From Planctomycetes bacterium MalM25 (lineage in GTDB: Bacteria; Planctomycetota; Planctomycetia; Pirellulales; Lacipirellulaceae): a stretch of 64,000 bases of DNA. Below the pieces are notes generated by a model. It saw nothing but the letters and a program-made list of their open reading frames with translations. It made no database searches and was not told the origin of the DNA. Every line of letters begins with the position of its first letter. The first letter of the stretch is position 1. Below are positions 16,486 to 26,643 of the stretch, one piece after another. The position numbers and the translations under genes are program-made. The stretch is taken from positions 3,459,968-3,523,967 of the forward strand of contig CP036424.1 of NCBI GenBank assembly GCA_007745835.1, written 5' to 3'.

Positions 16486-16561
16486 GCGGCCCTCCTTGGC
16501 CAACGAGTCCGGGATCACGGGCCGCCGAGAGCGGCCCGCCGGCTAGCGGTACGCAGTTTTT

Positions 16562-16576
16562 GATTGAGTGTTCAAC
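16562..16576. promoter_or_regulatory. Candidate TetR operator upstream of the SRPBCC gene
   Basis: GATTGAGTGTTCAAC, the reverse complement of GTTGAAC-N3-CAATC, which also occurs at the tetR promoter. It lies between a possible -35 (TTGCCA) and -10 (TCAAAA) spaced 17 nt on the minus strand, 77 nt before the SRPBCC ATG. Confidence 0.55.
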
Positions 16577-16586
16577 TATTTGGCAA

Positions 16587-16618
16587 AAAAGAACGCGGCG
16601 GTCCCTCCGCGGCTCCCT
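16587..16618 (-). terminator. Possible terminator after the tetR gene
   Basis: On the minus strand a GC-rich imperfect stem (CGCGG, loop AGGGA, CCGCCG) is followed by TTCTTTTTT, about 40 nt after the tetR stop. It would separate tetR from the SRPBCC promoter. Confidence 0.45.
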
Positions 16619-16654
16619 CATCCACGCACCCTATCGGCTTCGCGGGACGGATGT

Positions 16655-17242
16655 CTACTCAAGAACGGCGACGATCGTCCGTACCGTGTGACGGATCACA
16701 CTCGCGTCGACGCCGCTGCGTCCGAGGACCGAGAGGCCCTGTACCGAGCTCACCAAAAACGAGGCCAAGGCCTTGGGATCGGCCGATTCGTCCAGCTCGC
16801 CGAGCGACTTGGCTTCTTTCAGCCGCTTCTCGAACACCCGGATCATGTGCGTCATGATCGCCCGAGCCTTCTCGGCGAGCTCGTCGTCCTCGCCGCCGCC
16901 GAACTCGATCAGCGTGTTGGTGATCAGGCAGCCCTTGCAATCTTCCTGCTTCGCGAAGTTCTCGGCGTTGCGGAGGAACTTCTTGATCGCCGCTAGCGGG
17001 CTCCCCGGCGCGTTGACCGTCGCCTCGACGCCGCCCAGAACGGCCTCGGCGTAGTGATCGAGTGCCTGGCTGTAGAGCGCCTTCTTATCGCCGAAAGCGG
17101 AGTACATGCTCCCGCTATTGATGTCCATCGCGTCGAGCAATCGGTCGCACGACGCGCCCTCGTACCCCTCGCTCCAGAAGACCAGCATGGCGGCTTCGAG
17201 CGCTTGCTTGAGGTCAAACTGTCGGGGGCGTCCGCGGGGCAT
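16655..17242 (-). CDS. TetR family transcriptional repressor
   Basis: A 195-residue regulator. The N-terminal helix-turn-helix (residues ~10-55) contains FDLKQALEAAMLVFWSEGYEGASCDRLLDAMDINSGSMYSAFGDKKALY, typical of the TetR/AcrR group. The C-terminal ligand and dimer domain (60-190) contains EDCKGCLITNTLIEFGG, as in the subgroup with a YsiA/TetR_C-like domain. Its own promoter overlaps a motif repeated upstream of the SRPBCC gene, so it probably represses itself and the two genes that follow. The -10 is only 6 nt before the ATG, so the transcript may be leaderless. The inducer is unknown. Confidence 0.9.
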   Translation of the reverse strand: MPRGRPRQFDLKQALEAAMLVFWSEGYEGASCDRLLDAMDINSGSMYSAFGDKKALYSQALDHYAEAVLGGVEATVNAPGSPLAAIKKFLRNAENFAKQEDCKGCLITNTLIEFGGGEDDELAEKARAIMTHMIRVFEKRLKEAKSLGELDESADPKALASFLVSSVQGLSVLGRSGVDASVIRHTVRTIVAVLE

Positions 17243-17248
17243 GTCGGT

Positions 17249-17278
17249 TCTATAGAAGCAATTGTTGAACTGACAATC
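17249..17278 (-). promoter_or_regulatory. tetR promoter overlapped by candidate operator
   Basis: On the minus strand: -35 TTGTCA (17276-17271), 16-nt spacer, -10 TATAGA (17254-17249), 6 nt before the ATG. The + strand motif GTTGAACTGACAATC (17264-17278) covers the -35 and half of the spacer and matches the site at 16562-16576 outside the central 3 nt. Confidence 0.65.
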
Positions 17279-17362
17279 ACCTTACCCCAGCCCCCCACTC
17301 GGAGGCCAGACATTCGGCGATGTGGGGAACCGCCAAGGGGGTTTCTGCGGACTCGGACGGGG

Positions 17363-19081
<1,719 letters not shown>

Positions 19082-19201
19082 CGTCGTAGCGGGAGGGCTG
19101 GCGGGGGCGGGGATCGCAATCAAGGGGACGACACTCTACCAAGCCGCCGGTTCACCGCGGAGGGCAGTCTCCGTTGAGCCACGCAGCCGCGATCGACATC
19201 A

Positions 19202-19290
19202 GACGGCGAGCCGTAAGCGTCAGCGTCCGGAGGTTCTCAAGAGATAGTCGGCTCGATTACTCCGGGCGCTGACGCTTTCGGCTCGCCGTT
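19202..19290. repeat. 31-bp inverted repeat (REP-like) upstream of the RAYT remnant
   Basis: The left arm 19202-19232 (GACGGCGAGCCGTAAGCG...) and right arm 19260-19290 match in all but a few of 31 positions, with 27 nt between. It ends 16 bp before the RAYT start codon. REP palindromes flanking a RAYT gene are the expected source and substrate of these transposases. Confidence 0.8.
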
Positions 19291-19306
19291 GAACTAAAGT
19301 GCTCGC

Positions 19307-19863
19307 ATGCGTCACTGGTTGCTTACTAACACGACCTACGGGACCTGGCTGCCTGGAGATCGCCGGGGCAGCGTGACCTAAGTACGCGAGCGCCGGCCGG
19401 GGGACCCGATCTCCCGGTCGCGCATCGAGCACGACACGCCCGGGACCCCCTGGGAGCCGCCGCTCCCGACGCTACGCCAATCCTGCTGAAAGGCCCACCG
19501 ATCCTGCTATCCGAACGGCACGCCGTCGTCCTGCTCGCCCAGTTCCAAGAAACGGCCGCCTACCGTGGTTGGATCCTTCATGCGGTTTCGGTCATGCCGA
19601 ACCACTTCCACACGGTGCTTTCCGTGCCGGGCGACCCCGAACCTCGACGGCTGCTAATCGACCTGAAGGCGTACGGCAGCCGAGCATTGAACCGCGAGTT
19701 TGGCGAGCCCAACTCGGGCAGGTGGTGGACCGCAAACGGATCGAAACGCAAATTGCCCGACCAGCAGGCTGTTGCCACGGCGGTGAACTACGCTCTCCAC
19801 AAACAGCCCAACCCGCTTATCGTCTGGCCCTCCAAGCGACCCGGCGGCGAGCCGAAAACGTAG
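19307..19863 (+). pseudogene. Broken RAYT (REP-associated Y1 transposase) gene
   Basis: A Y1 transposase of the REP-associated type, no longer intact. The first piece reads MRHWLLTNTTYGTWLPGD, the usual RAYT start, and meets a TAA at 19379. The same frame goes on with RERRPGDP and HDTPGTPWEP to a second stop near 19487. There the reading shifts frame and continues LKGPPILLSERHAVVLL to the end at 19863. This second piece holds the HxH metal motif (MPNHFHTVL), GRWWTANGSKRKLPD, and the likely catalytic Tyr in AVNYALHKQ. At least one nonsense mutation and one frameshift are therefore present. Ancestral RAYTs process REP single strands; the inverted repeat at 19202-19290 is its probable partner. 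Confidence 0.85.
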
Positions 19864-20029
19864 GCGCCCCGATCAGCCGCGCCGGCGTGTCGGGACGACA
19901 AGCCACGCTTCAACCGGGTTCGCCTCGAAAAAGATCGGGGGCGAACCGAATTCTCGGCGCCCCAAGGGCTGGAGCGGGTTGGGGTAAGATTGGTAGACAC
20001 CCAACCCCCTTTCCACGGAGGACCACAAG

Positions 20030-20779
20030 ATGCCATTCTGCCCCCAACGAGTCATCCCTCGCCGCGGCTTCTTGTCCCTCACCGCCCAGACGGGCGTCAC
20101 GGCGGCGGCTCTGGCCGCCCTGCCCGCCCACGCGCTGGCCGACTTGATGGCCACCCCCACAGCGACCGAAGGGCCCTTTTACCCCGATCGCCTGCCGCTC
20201 GACACCGACAACGACCTGCTGATCGTTAACGAGAAGACCGCCCAGGCCGTCGGCGACGTCACGCACCTCAGCGGCCGCGTGCTCAGCCGGGCGGGCGAGC
20301 CCATCCGCAGCGCGGTGGTCGAGATCTGGCAGGTCGACAGCCAAGGCGCCTACCTGCACTCCCAGGGCGAATCGGGCAGCGGACGCGACAGCGGGTTCCA
20401 GGGCTACGGCCGCTTCCTCACCGACTCGAGCGGCGCCTACTACTTCCGCACAATCCGACCGGTCCCCTACCCGGGCCGCACGCCGCACATCCACTTCGCG
20501 GTGAGCCAGAACGGTCACCGGGTGCTGACCACTCAGCTGTTCATCGCCGGGCACAAGCAGAACGCAGGCGACGGGCTCTACCGGGCGGTCGGGGGCGAGG
20601 CGGAACGCGCCGCGGTCACCCGGGAGTGGCGGCCGATCCCCGACTCGCCGCTCGGCGAGTACGAAGTCGGCTTCGACCTCGTGCTGGGCGTCACCCCCGC
20701 CGAAGGCGACGACGGCAAGTTCCCCGGTGTGGTCGCACCCTCGAGCTGGGGGCGATCACGCCGCGGCCGTCGCGGATGA
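20030..20779 (+). CDS. Tat-exported intradiol ring-cleavage dioxygenase family protein
   Basis: A 249-residue protein with a twin-arginine signal (PRRGFLSLTAQTGVTAAALAALPAHA). The mature part is an intradiol dioxygenase beta-sandwich using a non-haem Fe(III) held by two Tyr and two His. ATEGPFYP marks the N-terminal motif and FRTIRPVPYPGRTPHIHFAVS carries an iron-binding Tyr and the HxH pair. The LSGRVLSRAGEPIRSAVVEIWQVDSQGAY strand is the family core. Such exported forms occur widely in planctomycetes; the aromatic substrate is unknown. It is next to argG but separated by ~135 bp, with no pathway link. Confidence 0.87.
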   Translation: MPFCPQRVIPRRGFLSLTAQTGVTAAALAALPAHALADLMATPTATEGPFYPDRLPLDTDNDLLIVNEKTAQAVGDVTHLSGRVLSRAGEPIRSAVVEIWQVDSQGAYLHSQGESGSGRDSGFQGYGRFLTDSSGAYYFRTIRPVPYPGRTPHIHFAVSQNGHRVLTTQLFIAGHKQNAGDGLYRAVGGEAERAAVTREWRPIPDSPLGEYEVGFDLVLGVTPAEGDDGKFPGVVAPSSWGRSRRGRRG

Positions 20780-20915
20780 GGGGCAGGCGCCCGATCGAGG
20801 GGCTCAGAAGATATGAGTTCTTGCAGGCCCCCTGACCAGCTTGCCAGCGGGGCCTCCGCTGCGGACAATCGGGCCTTCGATCCCGGTTCCCGCTCCCCCC
20901 TGCCCCGCTCCCCCC

Positions 20916-22130
20916 ATGCCAAGCTGCGTCCTCGCCTACTCCGGCGGCCTCGACACGTCCGTCATTCTCGGTTGGCTCCAAGACGAGGGGTACGACTGCC
21001 ACTGCGTCTACGTCGACGTCGGTCAGCCGTGCGAGGATCGTGAGGCGATCATGCAGAAGGCGCACGACTGCGGCGCCAAGTCGGCCCGCATCGTCGACGT
21101 GCAGGAGGAGATGTGCCGCGACTTCGCCTTCCCCACCCTCCAGTTCCAGGCGAAGTACGAGGGGATCTACCTGCTGGGCACCTCGATCGCCCGGCCGATC
21201 ATCTCCAAGGCGTGCCTGCAGGTCGCCAAGGAAGTGGGCGCCGTGGCGTACGCGCACGGGGCGACCGGCAAGGGGAACGACCAGTGCCGTTTTCAGCTCG
21301 CCGCCGAAGCGCTCGACCCGAACGTGAAGATCATCGCGCCGTGGCGGATGAAGTCGTTCCGCGACAAGTTCCCCGGCCGGACCGAGCTGATCGATTACTG
21401 CGACATCAAGAAGATCCCGGTCAAGGCGTCCGCCGCCAAGCCGTACAGCTCGGACGAGAACTGCCTGCACATCAGCTACGAGGCGGGCGAACTCGAGGAG
21501 ATCGACAACAACGGCGTCGCCATCCCCGACTTCGGCATGGGCGTCTCGCCGCAGGAAGCTCCGGACAAGACCGAGGAGGTCTCAATCGGCTTCGAGTCGG
21601 GCGTGCCGGTTAGCGTGAACGGCCAGAAGCTCTCGGCGCTCAAAGTGATCGAAGAGCTGAACACGATCGCCGGCCGCAACGGCGTCGGGCGGATCGACAT
21701 CGTCGAGAACCGCTTCGTCGGCATGAAGAGCCGCGGCGTCTACGAGGCGCCCGCCATGACAGCCCTGTACGCCGCCCACCTGCAGCTCGAGCAGCTCACG
21801 CTCGACCGCGATCTGGTGAACCTGCGTGACCGGCTGGCGCCCGAGTTCGCCCAGATGGTGTACTACGGCTTCTGGTACACGCCGAAGATGGACGCCCTGC
21901 TGGCGTTCATCAAAGAGGCCCAGAAACCAGTCACCGGCGAGATCACGCTCGGCCTGTACAAGGGCAACGTCGAGGTCCACGGCCGCCAGGCGGAGAAGAG
22001 CCTGTACGACGCCGAGATCGCCAGCATGGAAGGGGGCGGCTCCTACGACCAGACCGACGCCGAAGGCTTCCTCCGCCTGCAAGGCCTGCCGAGCCGCGTT
22101 CAGGGCATCGTCCGACCTCGTTCGTATTGA
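20916..22130 (+). CDS. argG: Argininosuccinate synthase
   Basis: Joins citrulline and aspartate with ATP in arginine synthesis. The 404-residue length is standard. LAYSGGLDTSVILGWL (residues 5-20) is the N-type ATP pyrophosphatase loop. HGATGKGNDQCRFQL, YSSDENCLHISYE and FESGVPVSVNGQ follow in the expected order. I start at 20916 (MPSCVLAYSGG), since bacterial ArgG begins a few residues before AYSGG; the 25 residues upstream are Pro-rich and not conserved. No other arg gene is nearby. A hairpin with a following T tract lies in the repeat element 120 bp downstream. Confidence 0.97.
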   Translation: MPSCVLAYSGGLDTSVILGWLQDEGYDCHCVYVDVGQPCEDREAIMQKAHDCGAKSARIVDVQEEMCRDFAFPTLQFQAKYEGIYLLGTSIARPIISKACLQVAKEVGAVAYAHGATGKGNDQCRFQLAAEALDPNVKIIAPWRMKSFRDKFPGRTELIDYCDIKKIPVKASAAKPYSSDENCLHISYEAGELEEIDNNGVAIPDFGMGVSPQEAPDKTEEVSIGFESGVPVSVNGQKLSALKVIEELNTIAGRNGVGRIDIVENRFVGMKSRGVYEAPAMTALYAAHLQLEQLTLDRDLVNLRDRLAPEFAQMVYYGFWYTPKMDALLAFIKEAQKPVTGEITLGLYKGNVEVHGRQAEKSLYDAEIASMEGGGSYDQTDAEGFLRLQGLPSRVQGIVRPRSY

Positions 22131-22135
22131 ACGCG

Positions 22136-22387
22136 GAGGAAGGGAGATGCGGAGATAGGGGGAGATAAGGGGATGGTCTTTTGACCCTGATCATCCAACG
22201 GTTTCCCCACCACACGGGGAGTGATCCCCGTTGACTAGATTTATTGGTGGGCAGTCGCGTAGCGACTGCCCACTTTTATTATCATCTTCCTTAATCGCAC
22301 ACACGAACCACCGCTGATCTAGCCGTCAGTCGCTCAGCATCGAGACGCCATCCCCACATCCCTCTTCATCCCCACATCCCCCTTCCT
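22136..22387. repeat. GA-rich inverted-arm element, copy B
   Basis: Fills the gap between argG and the ABC permease. The left arm (about 22138-22177) has 9-nt words such as GGGAGATGC and GGGGATGGT, and the right arm (about 22350-22387) the reverse complement of similar words. The centre carries a perfect 12-bp hairpin (22247-22273). It is a relative of copy A at 1818-2035, including TTCCTAA and CGCCAGCCG between arm and start codon. Confidence 0.75.
22247..22277 (+). terminator. Hairpin with T tract inside element B, likely argG terminator
   Basis: GTGGGCAGTCGC pairs perfectly with GCGACTGCCCAC around a 3-nt GTA loop and is followed by TTTTATT. It lies ~117 nt after the argG stop. Confidence 0.7.
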
Positions 22388-22407
22388 AAAGTCCGCCAGC
22401 CGCCAAG

Positions 22408-24060
22408 ATGTACCTCACGCAGAACCCCGTCTTGCAGCACGAGCTGCTCGCCAACTTGCGGCGGCCGCGGGCGTTTCTGTTGTTGTTGGCTTACGTGGCG
22501 CTGCTGGGCGGGATCGTGCTGCTCGCGTGGCCGCAGGAGCGTGTCATCGACATGGCGCGGCCCGAGGCGGCGCAGCGCTTGGTCGGTCTCTTCTTCTTGG
22601 GGCAGTACCTGCTCGCGTCGCTCATGGCGCCCAGCTTCGCCGCCGGGGCGATCACGGGCGAGAAGGAGCGGCTCTCGCTCGAGCAGTTGCTCGCTTCGCC
22701 GCTGCGGCCGGGGGCGGTGGTGATCGGCAAGCTGCTGGCGTCGCTCACGCACCTGGGCGTGCTGGTGATCGCGTCGCTGCCGATCGTGATGCTCTGCCTG
22801 CCGCTGGGGGGGGTCCACCCGACCGAGGTCGCCGGCGCGTACGTCGCGATGATCTCGACGGTCGCCCTCTTCGGCATGATCAGCCTGTGGGCGAGCGGCC
22901 ACTTCGGGCGCACGGTGGCGGCGCTGGTGGTCTCGTACCTGCTGATCCTGCCGCTCGCAATGGTTGGCGTGCTCGCCTGGAACGCGCTGGAGCAGCAAGG
23001 CGAGTTGCGCCTGCTGCTGGCGGTGACGGTCTTGCCGGTCGGCTGCCTGGCGGGCTGCGTGCTGCTGTGGGACGCGACCCGCCGCCGGCTGCTCTACCCG
23101 CCCGACCTGGGCGCGGGCGGGCAGGACGCGATCGACCTGGAGACCGAAGCCGAGGAGGCGGTCGGCCTCTACATCGATCGCGACGCCTTCCCCGACCGCC
23201 TGTTCGCCCCGCCGAAGCGGACCGACTTCCTCCCCGAGGGCGCCAACCCGATCTACGACAAGGAGATGCGGAGCGAGATCTTCAGCGGCGGGACGCTGAT
23301 GCTGAGGGTGGTGATCCAGGTGTCGATGATGCTGGCGATCCCGCTGATGGCGTTCTGCATCTACATCGCGCCGCACCTGGCGCCGTGGTACATCTCGTAC
23401 GTGCTGCTGTTCAACCTGCTGTGCGGCCCCGTCTTCTCCGCGGGCAGCGTGGCGAGTGAGCGCGAGCGGCAGACGCTCGACCTGCTGCTCACGACGCTCA
23501 TCACCCCATGGCAGATCCTGTGGGGCAAGCTGCTCAGCGGGCTGCGGGTATCGACCGTTCTGACCAGCTTCCTGATGTGGCCCGTGCTGCTGGTCTGCGT
23601 GATGCCGCTCCCCTTCTGGTCCTTCGGTTTCCTGCTGACGATCGGCGGGTACTTCTTGATTGTGGCCCTCTCGTGCCTGACGACCTCGCTGACCGGCCTG
23701 GTCTGCTCGACGCTCTTCTCGAAGACCGCCACGAGCCTGATGGCGAGCTACCTGGCGATCGTGACGCTGTTCCTGGCGCCCCTCGCGGGACGGTACTTCG
23801 CCGACACGTTCTACCGCGGCACGCCCGCGGCCGACGCCGTGGTCGCCGCTTCGGCCGTGAGCCCCTTCGCGGCGGCGTTCGCGTTGCCGCTCGACATCGA
23901 TCGCAAGGACTTCTGGGACGCCCCAGCCGCCGAGGCGGCCCAAGCGACCGGCGAGCCGATCCTCTTCTTCGCCCACCTCGGTTGGTCGGTCGTTTACAAC
24001 GTGTCGCTGCTGTTCCTCCTCATGTGGCTCTTCCAAACGCGCTGGCGCGTCGCCGATTAG
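22408..24060 (+). CDS. ABC-2 type transporter permease, tandem two-domain
   Basis: A 550-residue inner-membrane protein with about twelve hydrophobic helices. It contains two copies of the ABC-2 permease signature: AGAITGEKERLSLEQLLASPLRPGAVVIGKLLASL near residue 90 and AGSVASERERQTLDLLLTTLITPWQILWGKLLSGL near residue 350. They are separated by a charged cytoplasmic stretch (LETEAEEAVGLYIDRDAFPDRLF). The protein is therefore a fused pair of permease halves, each probably six helices. No ATPase gene is adjacent, so the partner is elsewhere. Substrate is unknown. The ATG lies ~20 nt beyond the right arm of element B. Confidence 0.85.
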   Translation: MYLTQNPVLQHELLANLRRPRAFLLLLAYVALLGGIVLLAWPQERVIDMARPEAAQRLVGLFFLGQYLLASLMAPSFAAGAITGEKERLSLEQLLASPLRPGAVVIGKLLASLTHLGVLVIASLPIVMLCLPLGGVHPTEVAGAYVAMISTVALFGMISLWASGHFGRTVAALVVSYLLILPLAMVGVLAWNALEQQGELRLLLAVTVLPVGCLAGCVLLWDATRRRLLYPPDLGAGGQDAIDLETEAEEAVGLYIDRDAFPDRLFAPPKRTDFLPEGANPIYDKEMRSEIFSGGTLMLRVVIQVSMMLAIPLMAFCIYIAPHLAPWYISYVLLFNLLCGPVFSAGSVASERERQTLDLLLTTLITPWQILWGKLLSGLRVSTVLTSFLMWPVLLVCVMPLPFWSFGFLLTIGGYFLIVALSCLTTSLTGLVCSTLFSKTATSLMASYLAIVTLFLAPLAGRYFADTFYRGTPAADAVVAASAVSPFAAAFALPLDIDRKDFWDAPAAEAAQATGEPILFFAHLGWSVVYNVSLLFLLMWLFQTRWRVAD

Positions 24061-24064
24061 GAAA

Positions 24065-24214
24065 GGAACCGCGGATAAACGCCGATAGACGCGGATGCGT
24101 TCCTTGGGACCGGTTCCCGGCAGCCACCACTACTGCTTCGAGAAGAATCGGCTAGCGTATAAGAGTTGTGCCTTGATGGGCATCTGCGTTCCTCTGCGTT
24201 CCTCTGCGGTTTCC
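24065..24214. repeat. AACCRC-type inverted-arm element (word AACGCNGAK)
   Basis: The left arm 24067-24098 reads AACCGCGGATAAACGCCGAT and on. The right arm (24214-24182, reverse complement) reads AACCGCAGAGGAACGCAGAG and on. About 80 nt of unique sequence lies between. The right arm ends one base before the yaaA ATG, leaving no room for a separate ribosome site. Confidence 0.75.
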
Positions 24215-24215
24215 T

Positions 24216-24995
24216 ATGCTGATCCTTCTTTCCCCGGCAAAGACGCTCGACTTCACGCCCACCGAGCGCGACCTCCCGACGACCAAGCCCGCCCTGCACA
24301 CGCAGGCGAAGCAGCTGACCGGGGTCGCCAAGGGGCTTTCGGTCGAGGAAGTCGCGAAGCTGATGAACCTGAGCGACAACCTCGCGGCGACCGCGCACGG
24401 CTACCTGCAAGACTGGAAGGCGAAGTGGGACCCGGCCGCCGCCAAGCCGGCGGCGCTCGCCTTCCGCGGCGATGTCTACCAGGGGCTCGACGCCGACACG
24501 CTCACTGACAAGCAACTCATCCGCGCCCAAGACCAGATCCGCATCCTCTCCGGCCTGTACGGCGTGCTGCGGCCGCTCGACTTGATCCAGCCGTACCGCC
24601 TGGAGATGGGCCGCAAACTGGCCAACCCGCGTGGCAAGGACCTCTACGCTTGGTGGAGTGACCGGGTAACCGACACGCTCAATCGCGAGCTGGCAGAATC
24701 GAAGGACCGGCTGATCGTGAACCTCGCGTCGAACGAGTACGCGGCGGTGATCGACTTCAAGCGCCTCGACGCCGAGGTCGTGACGCCCGTCTTCAAGGAC
24801 AAGAAGGGCGACGCCTACAAGGTGATCAGCTTCTTCGCGAAGCGGGCGCGGGGGAGGATGGCCCGTCACTTTGTCCGCTCGCGGGCGTCGGGTCGGCGGG
24901 CGATCGAGTCGTTCGATGCCGGCGGCTACGCGCACTGCGTCGAACAATCGTCCGCGGATTCTCCGGTTTTCCTGCGTGATTCCTCGGCTGAGTGA
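24216..24995 (+). CDS. yaaA: Peroxide stress protein YaaA family (DUF328)
   Basis: A 259-residue cytoplasmic protein, the normal length of the YaaA/UPF0246 family. E. coli YaaA lowers free iron and binds DNA during peroxide stress. The sequence opens MLILLSPAKTLDF, the family hallmark, followed by ALAFRGDVYQGLDADTL, LSGLYGVLRPLDLIQPYRLEMG and KVISFFAKRARGRMARHF, all in standard order. The C-terminal ~20 residues (SADSPVFLRDSSAE) are slightly divergent. No Shine-Dalgarno is visible because the repeat arm ends directly before the ATG, so translation may start by another route. Confidence 0.94.
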   Translation: MLILLSPAKTLDFTPTERDLPTTKPALHTQAKQLTGVAKGLSVEEVAKLMNLSDNLAATAHGYLQDWKAKWDPAAAKPAALAFRGDVYQGLDADTLTDKQLIRAQDQIRILSGLYGVLRPLDLIQPYRLEMGRKLANPRGKDLYAWWSDRVTDTLNRELAESKDRLIVNLASNEYAAVIDFKRLDAEVVTPVFKDKKGDAYKVISFFAKRARGRMARHFVRSRASGRRAIESFDAGGYAHCVEQSSADSPVFLRDSSAE

Positions 24996-25122
24996 TCCAA
25001 AACACTCTCGCTGATTGACTTCGACGGCGGCTCTTCAGAGACTGGAAGGGTGGTTCGGTAATCACCGCACCCGCCCCGCTCTCGTGGGGAAGTCTATTCC
25101 TGCAGCCGCCGAGTCGACCTCC

Positions 25123-26559
25123 ATGCTTCCCCAATGCGGACTCTCTACCCAGGGTAGAGCGGTCTCGGTGTGCGCCCTGCTGGGCGTGCTCCTCTATGCA
25201 GCGGTCGTGCAGGCCGCCTGTGGCTGCTTCGGATGCCTGTCGGGCGCGCCCTGCGCTCTGAGGACCGGCCCCCCCGAGGACGACACGCTGATCGATTTCG
25301 GAGGACGCGACGCCGAACTCGGCGGGGGCATCGCGGCCTTCCGGATCCTCAACCGATGGGGACGCACCGCGAGCCACGGAGCCACCACGCCCGGCTCTCC
25401 CGTCACGCTCACTTGGGGCTTCGCTCCCGACGGCACGACGCTGCCCTCTGAACCACAGGATGACGGGACCACCCGCAATGATCCGAGCGACCTCATCTCG
25501 TTCCTAGATAACCAAGTCGGGAACCCGGCCTCGGATCCATTGATCGGTGACCTGACGGATAGATCCTGGTTCCCGATCGTGAAGCGGGCGTACGACCGTT
25601 GGTCGGAGCTGTCGGGCATCACCTTCGAGTACGAACCGAACGACGACGGTGTGCCGATCTCGGGATCGACCAGCTCCACGCGCTGGGGCGTGCGGGGCGT
25701 GCGGGCGGACATGCGTCTTTCGGGCCACTTCATCGACGGCCAGAGCGGCTCCAACACGCTCGCGTACAACTGGTTCCCGAGCGGCGGCGACATGGTGATC
25801 GATACGTCGAACACCTCGTTCTACAGCAACTCGTTCGCGGATAACCGCCGCCTGCGGAACGTGCTGATGCACGAACTGGGCCACGGTCTCGGCTTCCGGC
25901 ACCTGGAGTCGGACAACAGCAGCCAGTTGATGGAGCCCTTCATCTCGGTCGCGTTCGACGGCCCCCAGATCGACGACATCCTCGCCGCCCACCGCAACTA
26001 CGGGGACGTTCACGAGAAGAACGGCGGCAACAACGCCTTCGCCACCGCGAAGCACGCGGGCGATTTCGCCGACGGCGACACCTGGGCCATCGGGACCGAT
26101 GGCGCAACGAACGTCGTGTTGGAGACGATGACCGACTTCATCAGCATCGACGACGACAGCGATGTCGATTACTTCCGCTTCACGGTGGATCAGCCGTCGC
26201 TGGTCGATATCTCGTTGCAACAAGTCGGCCGCACCTACAACGAGGGTCCGCAGAACGGGGAGCAGTCTCCGCTCGACACGTCGATGCTCAGCGAGCTCCA
26301 GATTGCCCTCCAGGAACTGACCGGCGGCATCGGCGTGCTGACGCACGCTACGGGGGCAAGCGAGAGCCCCACGACCCGCGCCATCCGCCAGATCGAGCTC
26401 GAGCCGGGGAAGGATTACTACGTCCGCGTCACGGGGACGCAGAACAACGTGCAGCTGTACCGCCTCGACCTGGCGGTGACGGCGGTGCCCGAGCCGACAA
26501 CGCTCGCCGTGCTGGGCCTCGCCCCCCTGGCGTGCCTCTCTCGCCGGCGCGCCGCTTGA
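25123..26559 (+). CDS. Matrixin-like zinc metalloprotease with PEP-CTERM signal
   Basis: A 478-residue exported protein. The ATG at 25123 gives a signal peptide (GRAVSVCALLGVLLYAAVVQA); an upstream TTG would only add a polar extension. Residues ~250-260 contain HELGHGLGFRHLE, the HExxHxxGxxH zinc site of M10/matrixin peptidases, preceded by WFPIVKRAYDRWSELSGITFEY, the usual first helix of that fold. Downstream lies a beta-rich domain with DVDYFRFTVDQPSLVDISL, typical of pre-peptidase C-terminal modules. The C-terminus VPEPTTLAVLGLAPLACLS plus Arg residues is a PEP-CTERM anchor. It probably works at the envelope; substrate unknown. Confidence 0.88.
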   Translation: MLPQCGLSTQGRAVSVCALLGVLLYAAVVQAACGCFGCLSGAPCALRTGPPEDDTLIDFGGRDAELGGGIAAFRILNRWGRTASHGATTPGSPVTLTWGFAPDGTTLPSEPQDDGTTRNDPSDLISFLDNQVGNPASDPLIGDLTDRSWFPIVKRAYDRWSELSGITFEYEPNDDGVPISGSTSSTRWGVRGVRADMRLSGHFIDGQSGSNTLAYNWFPSGGDMVIDTSNTSFYSNSFADNRRLRNVLMHELGHGLGFRHLESDNSSQLMEPFISVAFDGPQIDDILAAHRNYGDVHEKNGGNNAFATAKHAGDFADGDTWAIGTDGATNVVLETMTDFISIDDDSDVDYFRFTVDQPSLVDISLQQVGRTYNEGPQNGEQSPLDTSMLSELQIALQELTGGIGVLTHATGASESPTTRAIRQIELEPGKDYYVRVTGTQNNVQLYRLDLAVTAVPEPTTLAVLGLAPLACLSRRRAA

Positions 26560-26643
26560 CGTTCGTTCGACCGCTGTGGCATAAAGCCCTCGGAAGTCTC
26601 GATCCGAGCGCCCGAACGATCCCCGCACGCCCGCGAGCGCCCC

